64,000 nucleotides of DNA, taken from the NCBI GenBank assembly GCA_030998225.1, contig JAPYXD010000466.1, positions 5,001,001-5,065,000 on the forward strand, read 5' to 3'. The position numbers and the translations under genes were made by a program. Every line of letters begins with the position of its first letter. Position 1 is the stretch's first letter. Shown in pieces: positions 57,390-64,000 of the stretch. Source of the stretch: Diplolepis rosae. Its lineage: Eukaryota; Arthropoda; Insecta; Hymenoptera; Diplolepididae. Under the pieces are notes generated by a model. The model worked only from the letters and a program-made list of their open reading frames with translations, searched no databases and had not been told where the DNA came from.

Positions 57390-57985
57390 TATAGAATTTT
57401 ATATAAAAACATTACCATCTATTTCAATTAAATCGAGTTCTGTCCAATTAATGATGATTTTTCGGACATAACCATAAATCTAGTGATTTTATATAAAAAC
57501 ATTACCATCTATTTCAATTAAATCGAGTTATGTCCAATTAATGATGATTTTTCGCACATATCCTTAAATCTAGTGATTTTATATAAAAACATTACCATCT
57601 ATTTCAATTAAATCGAGTTTGGTCCAATTAATGATGATTTTTCGCACATATCCTTAAATCTAGTGATTTTATATAAAAACATTACCATCTATTTCAATTA
57701 AATCGAGTTTGGTCCAATTAATGATGATTTTTCGCACATAACCTTAAATCTTGTGATTTTATAAAAAAACATTACTATCTGTTCAATTAGGATCGAGTTT
57801 GGTCCAATTAATGATTATTTTTCGCACATAACCTTTTAACTAGTGATTTTATATAAAAACATTACCATCTGTTTAATTAGGATCGACTTTGACCCAATTA
57901 ATGATGATTTTCCGCACATAACCTTAAAACTATAGTGATTCAATATAAAAACATTACCACCTATTTCAATCAGATCGATTTAGAT
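57390..57985 (+). repeat. 90-bp tandem repeat, about 6.6 copies
   Basis: ATTTTATATAAAAACATTAC recurs at 57395, 57486, 57576, 57666, 57756 and 57846, then more diverged at 57938. The central units differ by only a few bases. Confidence 0.95.
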
Positions 57986-58741
57986 CGGATTGCTAATCTT
58001 CCACAGTTGTCTCGACACACAGCACACGCCCATCTCTTGTTTGTTTCGGTCATGCTTTTATTTTCCATAGAAAACTCGATCACACAACACTAGTCGGGAT
58101 TATGGCATACATCCGCGAGGAAGTGGGGACACACCGACACAGCGCGCTTGATTGTGTGTGCTCTCACCTGCGAGCGTGGTTTGCTATTGTTGTCGATTGA
58201 CATACCACACAATCAAACGAAAAGAGGGGGATTCTCTAGATTTGGTAACTTTACACACATATGCATACTAACACAATCAAGAAAAAGTAAGAGAGTTCCC
58301 TAGATCAGGTAACAAAAAGCGTTACGTCGCCTAAAGGCCAGAAAAATTTTTTCGTTGAATTCGAGAAAGAATTATTGATTTTTTAAGTTTCGCGAGTAAT
58401 TTGCACGTAAAAATTAATGCATTCGGTAAATGAATAATGTAGAGACCGAATTCAAGCGGCCTGTCGGTGAAATAAAGTGCTGTTTATAAATAATTTCGAA
58501 AATTCAGTGGCAGCTGGCATTAAAATGAAACAATTTTTGTAAATATTGCCTTCTGTAGTCAATGCTCGGTGGGAGATCCCTAACCTCTTGCAGACTACAG
58601 CCTGCAATGATTATGTTAATCTTTTATAGACATTTTATTTTTTTTTAATTTTTTTATTTATTTATTGTTCTTTAACAAGAGAAAGAAGTGTTTCGTACAG
58701 TCCCTTCAGAAGTAATTGAACTAATAGTGAAAATTTAACTC
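57986..58741. other. unassigned DNA upstream of the R1-like copy
   Basis: 58130-58330 contains repeated 'cacacaatca' and 'ctagat(t/c)(t/a)ggtaac' words. No gene recognised. Confidence 0.4.
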
Positions 58742-60295
58742 ACAGTTGACTAAAACCTAAACTACAATGGATTACAGTATGATACCCGGTCCTGCATTGG
58801 TTTCTTCGGAAACCGATCAGGGGGCCTTAGAACAGGCCACCGGGCGCGTCCTCTGGTTGCGGATAGAGGGCCCTGTACCGAGGGTTACTGCCGAATACGG
58901 ATACATATCTAAATCAGCAGTCGCGGACAATGTTCCAGGGACGGTCCCGAAGGAATAACCCCCAAGTCAAGGTGTTAACTACCGTGCCGAGAGCTGCAAG
59001 GCACCAGGGAGTGGTGTCTTACACGGTGTCTCTAGGAAACCAGGCCACCTCCTAGAGCACTGAGGCCTTACCCCTGTATGCGGGGCTCTGCAGGTGTGGA
59101 CCGAATACTTCCCTAGCTAATCGTGGGAATCAAAATGGAGAAACAAAACTTAAATAATAGCATGTGTGAAGAGCTGTTTGGAGGTGAATTGGGCGTGGTT
59201 GAAGTACCTGATGACTGCGAGAAATCTTAGACTAGGCAGCATCGTAACTGGCTGCATCATCTCAACGAAAGAGACTGGTGCAGTCTGCAAAAGGTGATGG
59301 ACATCTTAAAGAAGATGGAGGACTTCTTTCGGACGAAGAAAACCATGTTCCTCCCCATCAGAGAAGGCCTCACGGTGAGATCCCCTATGAAGGCTGTACT
59401 GGATGAGGGCACCCAAACTCACCCCAAGCCGGTGCCAAGGACCACCCCGGATCCTCATAAGTGGCTGAGGGAGCCGACGATCAGCCCAGAGGTGAGGGCT
59501 GCCAAGAAGCCGGTGGAGAAGAGGCCTAGGACATCTAAGCAACCGGAGGAGTGGGTTGAGGTTCCTACTAGGAGGGACCTTTGGAAGAAGAAGAAATCAA
59601 AGCAATTCTGAAGAATCTGAAGATCCGCGTAAACCCCGAGGAGCTAGGGGTCAGGATTGGTGGTGTCCATGAGACCAGGACGAAATATCTCCTGGTCGAG
59701 GTGAAAAGCGCAGGGGAAAATAGAGGGAGACTTGACTCTGCTTTCCGCGGCGTAGTCGGTGAGTCTGGATCAGTTCGCCATCTCGTTCCCACGGCCCAGG
59801 TGGAGATATTCGACGTTGATCCCACCGTGGAGAAAGAAGAAGTAGCAGAAGCAGTCCGGAGTTACCTACGGGAGGAACCGTCTTCGGAGGTAAAGGTATC
59901 CCTGACGAGGAAGCCCTTCGGAGGCACTCGGAAGGCCTTCGTCAGACTTGAGGAAGTGCGTGCCCTGACTTTACTCAAGGCGACCCGCATCAAGATCGGG
60001 TGGGTCTCCTGTAGAGTCCGCAAGAAAACGGAGATTAGTAGGTGTTACCGCTGCCTGGGTTTTGGGCACATGGCGGCCGGATCGCAGCAAGTCTTGCTGG
60101 AGGTGTGGCGAGGAGGGGCACGCTGCGGCATCCTGCTCTAGGAAACCGCGTTGCTACCTCTGCACTTCGCGAGATGAGAAGCCCCGGGATGACCATATTC
60201 CGGGGACTATGCGTTGCGCGGCGTTCCAAAAGGCAGCCCCAAATAGGATGCCTTGAAGAGACCGCGAAGAGAGAGTCCAAGTAGGCAACAACGTA
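58742..60295 (+). mobile_element. R1-like non-LTR retrotransposon, copy 2, 5' part only
   Basis: The 5' region (from about 58742, GC-rich) includes the block shared with copy 1 (58975-59134), then ORF1 to 60256. Sequence homologous to an ORF2 is absent; the DD41D relic starts at about 60300. A 64-codon frame at 58767-58958 lies upstream of the shared block and is not represented in copy 1, so either copy 1 is 5'-truncated or this part is foreign. Confidence 0.8.
59135..60256 (+). pseudogene. gag-like ORF1 of non-LTR retrotransposon, copy 2
   Basis: ATG at 59135 gives MEKQNLNNSMCEELFGGELG, homologous to copy 1. A stop lies at 59228, then the same frame continues to 59611. A frameshift leads to the frame 59581-60084 (RRM-like middle, then CYRCLGFGHMAA), and another near 60085 leads to SCWRCGEEGHAAASC and CYLC, giving three Cys-His clusters. 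The product would bind element RNA. At least three inactivating changes are visible. Confidence 0.85.
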
Positions 60296-60299
60296 GAGC

Positions 60300-61190
60300 G
60301 CCTAACACTATTGCATATAATAATACGCCGCTATATGTTTAAATATCGCTCGCATCTCGCTGAGACTAAAGGTTTGAAAAGTCTTTATATAAAGGGTGTC
60401 CATCCCTAAATGCCAATTTTGAATGACTCGCTCGAGGACTTCGGTCGGTATCTCGCTAATAACTTCAGTAATGTTGGCTTCCAATGCCTCAATAGTAGCT
60501 GGTTTATCCACAAAACATTTAGACTTTACATACCCCCACAAATAGAAGTCCAAAGGTGTGATATCACACGATTTTGGAGGCCAATCCACCGGTCCGAGAC
60601 GAGAGATAAATTGCTCACCGAAACGACTACGCAGTAAATCCATTGTTTTACGGGCTGTATGACATGTAGCGCCGTCTTGTTGGAACCAAATATCGTGGAG
60701 ATTACGGGCTTCAATTTCCGGCATCAAAAATCGCCCAAGTAGTCCCATAAGATAGGCCAAGTTATCGAGATCGGCGCCGAATCGATTCTTCCGGGTCTTC
60801 AGCAAAACTCTCATTTACAGCCGCAATATTCTCTACAGTTCGGGCTGTACGTGGTCTAATCGGTCAAGTATCATCCAATAATGTTAAATTATTCTCGAGT
60901 TTGACGATGGTATGCCGAATAGTGCGTTCGGTAGGACGATTATGTACACCATAAATTGGCCTGAGCGCGCGATAAACACTTTTCACAGAGCGTCCATTTT
61001 CGTAATATAATTGTACGATTTGTAAACGTTGTTGAGGCGTAAGTCTTCCCATGATGAAATTTCAATAAAAACTGAATAAAATTGTGTATTTAGTTTGACA
61101 GTAGTCACGCGTAACATGTCAATAAAACCATATTGGAAAAAGTACCTCCAATTTGATCACACTTTACTAACTGAAAAAATATATCACCGC
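60300..61190 (-). mobile_element. deleted DD41D element, copy 2
   Basis: The 5' side extends from the transposase start (61052) to about 61190 and contains TGATATAT near 61185, like the terminal motif of copy 1. The 3' side is cut within a few bases after the transposase stop at 60308, directly against R1-like sequence. No right terminal repeat remains. Confidence 0.7.
60308..61052 (-). pseudogene. DD41D-type transposase with internal deletion, copy 2
   Basis: Start MGRLTPQQRLQIVQLYYENG at 61052. The first helix-turn-helix is open to a stop at 60864, and the next residues (PRTARTVENIAAVNES) continue after it. The middle with the first catalytic D is deleted. The frame 60814-60308 keeps DIWFQQDGATCHTAR (second D) and DITPLDFYLWGYVKSK (third D) with 41 residues between, and ends ...YYYMQ. 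Together the three copies in the window cover the whole protein, but no single one is complete. Confidence 0.85.
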
Positions 61191-61884
61191 TTGCGAGATA
61201 AATGCTAACTTAAATATTGTAGGACCCGAAGTTTGCCAGTAAAGGATCAAACATGTAGAGGGCCCCGAGGAAATTTATAAAAAATTAGCATTTAAGATAT
61301 AGTTTCTTCCAATGAAAAATAAAATAAATTCAAATTCTGCTATTTTCATTCATCCCCAAAAATCTATTCTCATAAATTTTCAGACCAATTCCCACAATAT
61401 TAAAAACCTCCAGTGCATCATCAAGTATACCTTCTACACAGTCTCTAATCCTTATGGTCATAACACTCCGTCCATCTTGCACGCATCTTTACAAATTTTT
61501 TTCTCTGCTCTTTTCTCTCGGTTTCCTTCCATAAAATCAAAACTCTACGCATACCATACCCCCTACCCTCCAACCCCTTTTTTTTCAACATGTCTCTACA
61601 AGTATACTTCATAACATAACTTCAGTCCTTCTTAAAATCTCTGTGAATAGTGTCATGGAAAAATTTGTCACCAAGAGGAGAAAAGAAAGGGAAAAAGTAG
61701 CAATTTTGCAATTAATTTCCACCTTTTTTCAGTGAAAAATACTACTAATGCACTTTCAAGACACATAAAGGTTACTAAGTTTACAAATACTCCACTCATT
61801 ACCACACATCCCTATTTTTTGAGACGCGAAAATTCAGATACCCGACCGATAAAATTTAAGTTTCGTCTTCGTTTTACAGTTTGT
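61191..61884. other. unassigned AT-rich DNA
   Basis: A 100-codon frame at 61312-61614 has biased, simple composition and no domain. Nothing else recognised. Confidence 0.4.
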
Positions 61885-62700
61885 AGTTTATAGTCCATAT
61901 ACACAATTCACTCATACCGTTTTTACCACAAGCTTTATCTGTCACACGTGCTATTTTTTAAGTTTCTCCCCTTGGTATTTCTACGGGAAAAAAATTTCTT
62001 TGTACAGTTTTTATTTGTATTTTGTTGGAAATTTGGTTATTTCGACCAATTTTATAGTTTCACACCTACAATTCTTGCATATCATATTTACCAAAATGTT
62101 CATCGGTCACACGTGCAAACTTTTTATGTTTCCTTTGTATTTTTATAGAAAAAATTTTTTGAACAGTTTTCATATTTTTTGGAAACCTAGTTATTTAGAA
62201 TAATTTTATAGTTTCACATGTATAATTCATTTTTATCATCATTACCACAATGTTCATCGGTCACACGTGCAAAGTTTTTTATGTTTTTCCCTTTGTATTT
62301 TTATAGAAAAAAATTTTTGTACATTTTTTTACAAATTTAGTTATTTAGACCTATTTTAAGGTTTTACACTTACAAATATTTTACATCATTTTCACCACAA
62401 GGTTCATCGGTGACACGTGCTAAGTCTTTTATGTTTTTCCCTTTGTATTTATATAGAAAAAATTTATTTTTGTACAGTTTTCCTTTTTTTCAAAATTTTA
62501 GTTATTTAGACCAATCTTATAGTTTCATATGTATAATTCATTTATATCTTTTCACCACAATGTTTATCCGTCACACGTGCAATTCTTCAATGATCTCCCC
62601 CCAGCATTTTTACAAAAATATTTTGGTTTGTACAGTTTCATTTTTTTTGCAAATTTAGTTATTTAGACCAATTTTATAGTTTCACTTTCGCAATTCATTT
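61885..62700 (+). repeat. degenerate tandem repeat of about 157 bp, 5 copies
   Basis: CACACGTGC recurs at 61943, 62108, 62262, 62412 (as GACACGTGC) and 62572 (spacings 150-165). Units share 'ttatagtttcac', 'accaca(a)tgttcatcggt' and 'ccctttgtatttttatagaaaaaa'. Each carries a CACGTG hexamer. The short frames here are repeat by-products. Confidence 0.85.
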
Positions 62701-62702
62701 AT

Positions 62703-63262
62703 ATCATTGTAATTATTTGTGATATATTAAATGTTTAAGAATGAATCAAAGTTATGTAAAATTCAGAAGTGTAAGGTGAAGTATGAAAACGTGCATTAAA
62801 GATTTCTAAAAATATATATTATTACTCGCAGTATAATTATAAAAAACCAATCTTTCATTAAATCACAAAAATAGTACAGCTTTCCGTTCATTATACTTTA
62901 CGCTTCAATCCAGAGTTGAGTAAACCGTGAATTGCAAGACTTATTCCACCAGCTATATCTATTCACACAGGAACGAATGGAAGTAATCTGCGCCTTGGGC
63001 ACACATAAAATATTTTTAATTTGAAAAACGTGTTGAATTTTCAGCATATTGATGTTCCCAGTTATTATATTTAATTAATTCGTTGAGCTTGAAATTTTTG
63101 TCACTGCCTACATTATCGGAGGATCACTAGTCGCGTATCAGATAGGATACGTTGTCGACAGGTATCCTCGTAGACAATTTCAAACTCTTATATCGCAAAT
63201 AATGCAAATGAATTTTAGTACTCTCTAAATCCAAAATAGTGGATTCCACTTATAAACTCCAC
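62703..63262 (+). mobile_element. D-family element fragment, copy 3
   Basis: Same orientation as 51128-52585 and aligns to its left part from 'ttatttgtgatatattaaatg'. It continues beyond the deletion point of that copy into text shared with 27660-27800 (minus strand), including GTTTATAAGTGGAATCCACT and the codons of the putative terminal exon. Both element ends are missing. Confidence 0.75.
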
Positions 63263-64000
63263 GTAGAGATCGCAACACCGGTGGCTAGTGAGACAACACT
63301 GACTGCTAGTGAGAAAGCGCAAAAAATTTTTCTCTCAATGGTGAGCGGTGAGATCTCGCTGAGCAGCAGTGTAGCTCTCACTAGCTGCTGGTAACACACA
63401 CATGAAGTCGATAACGACGGTGAGTGGTGAGAGGAACTCAATAGCCAGTATTTGTTCAGCGTTTATCTCAATAGCCGGTGGTGATTTATTTTCTTTGTAA
63501 TTTATAACAATAAACTTGTTATAAAGTCATGGGAATGTTTTCCGTGTTTTAAAACTCAATAGATGTCATCCATCAACAATAACAAAACGCGAAGTCTGTG
63601 GAGCACTCGCGAAGAAAAGACAGGAGAAAAATCGCGGATCGAAACAACAACGATCGATATCTCGCACACTAACGGCTGTGGTAGGGTGTACTTTGGACCG
63701 TATATCGATTCTCCAAAGCATTAATTCTCCCAGGTGCAGTGAACTTCACGCTGGAAATTTGTGTGTAATATAAACTTTGAAACTATAATGTATGTAATGT
63801 CTAATTGTGAATCTCTTTTATTTTTACATTGAATATATAATCATTTAATATGGAAAAAAAATAATCTTCAATTTAGAGGATGATGTACTTTTGATACCTC
63901 TATAAAGAGTAAAAAGCCGTATCAAAATGAGAGGATATTCGGAAAATAAGAATAAAATTCTGGAAATGAGAATGTTTCTTTCATTTTCAAAATATATTTT
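63263..64000. other. unassigned DNA
   Basis: GTGAG/CTCAC words repeat irregularly at 63275-63480. No gene recognised up to the window end. Confidence 0.4.

Noticed and set aside
57390..57985. regulatory operator array
   Set aside because: Regular 90-bp tandem repeat with whole-unit similarity; nothing points to separate binding sites.
61312..62658. several plus-strand frames rich in F, S, Y and I
   Set aside because: Simple composition in T-rich DNA, and those beyond 61885 follow the 157-bp repeat.

Overview
This is an AT-rich animal nuclear window that reads as an insect genome, because its mobile elements are insect-typical: mariner, DD41D 'rosa-like' transposases, a BEL/Pao LTR retrotransposon, R1-like non-LTR ORF1s, a Penelope-like remnant and a P-element-like transposon with a THAP exon. 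I cannot name the species; an arthropod such as a hymenopteran is my guess, not a result. I found no convincing host gene. Nearly everything that can be assigned is a transposon, a transposon derivative or a tandem/inverted repeat, and almost every transposase or polymerase is broken.

Layout. 0-4.4 kb: the start of a mariner, an internally deleted mariner, an R1-like element without its polymerase and a deleted DD41D transposon. 4.4-7.3 kb: little coding, an 80-bp tandem repeat and a small GC-rich repeat. 7.35-14.19 kb: one BEL/Pao retrotransposon on the minus strand with both 361-362-bp LTRs and a gag-pol reading frame cut by stops and frameshifts. 14.7-21.0 kb: a 271-bp satellite interrupted twice, by a Penelope-like/foldback composite and by a 2.4-kb P-element-like transposon with a perfect 8-bp target duplication and an intact THAP first exon. 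21.0-23.3 kb: a long-TIR element capped by C15/G17 runs and carrying a decayed THAP exon.

24.7-36.8 kb: a TTAA-flanked MITE, nested elements with CCCGTG and CACGGAG ends, a 166-bp repeat array that switches strand in the middle, a GC-rich 402-bp repeat and two transposons that each contain a ~550-bp perfect-hairpin foldback. 36.8-49.5 kb: mostly unassigned DNA with a third DD41D fragment, an inverted A-B-A repeat composite, a second 402-bp repeat and two more CACGG-ended elements. 49.5-53.8 kb: a four-level nest (foldback element containing CCCGTGTGG, CCCGTGCAG and CACGGAG elements), with a SINE-like insertion whose empty site is preserved in the opposite arm. 53.8-64 kb: the second TTAA MITE, more short-TIR elements, 90-, 92- and 157-bp tandem repeats, the second R1-like ORF1 copy and another deleted DD41D element.

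The most noteworthy signals are (1) the P-like element and its target satellite, (2) a set of apparently unrelated elements that share a 13-bp CAC(G/T)GA...-type end and 2-bp target duplications, (3) paralogous mini-exons with the motif IASIPYL and the same splice phase, (4) the strand-switched 166-bp array, and (5) the nested foldback at 49.5-53.8 kb. All positions and alignments were read by eye, without database searches.
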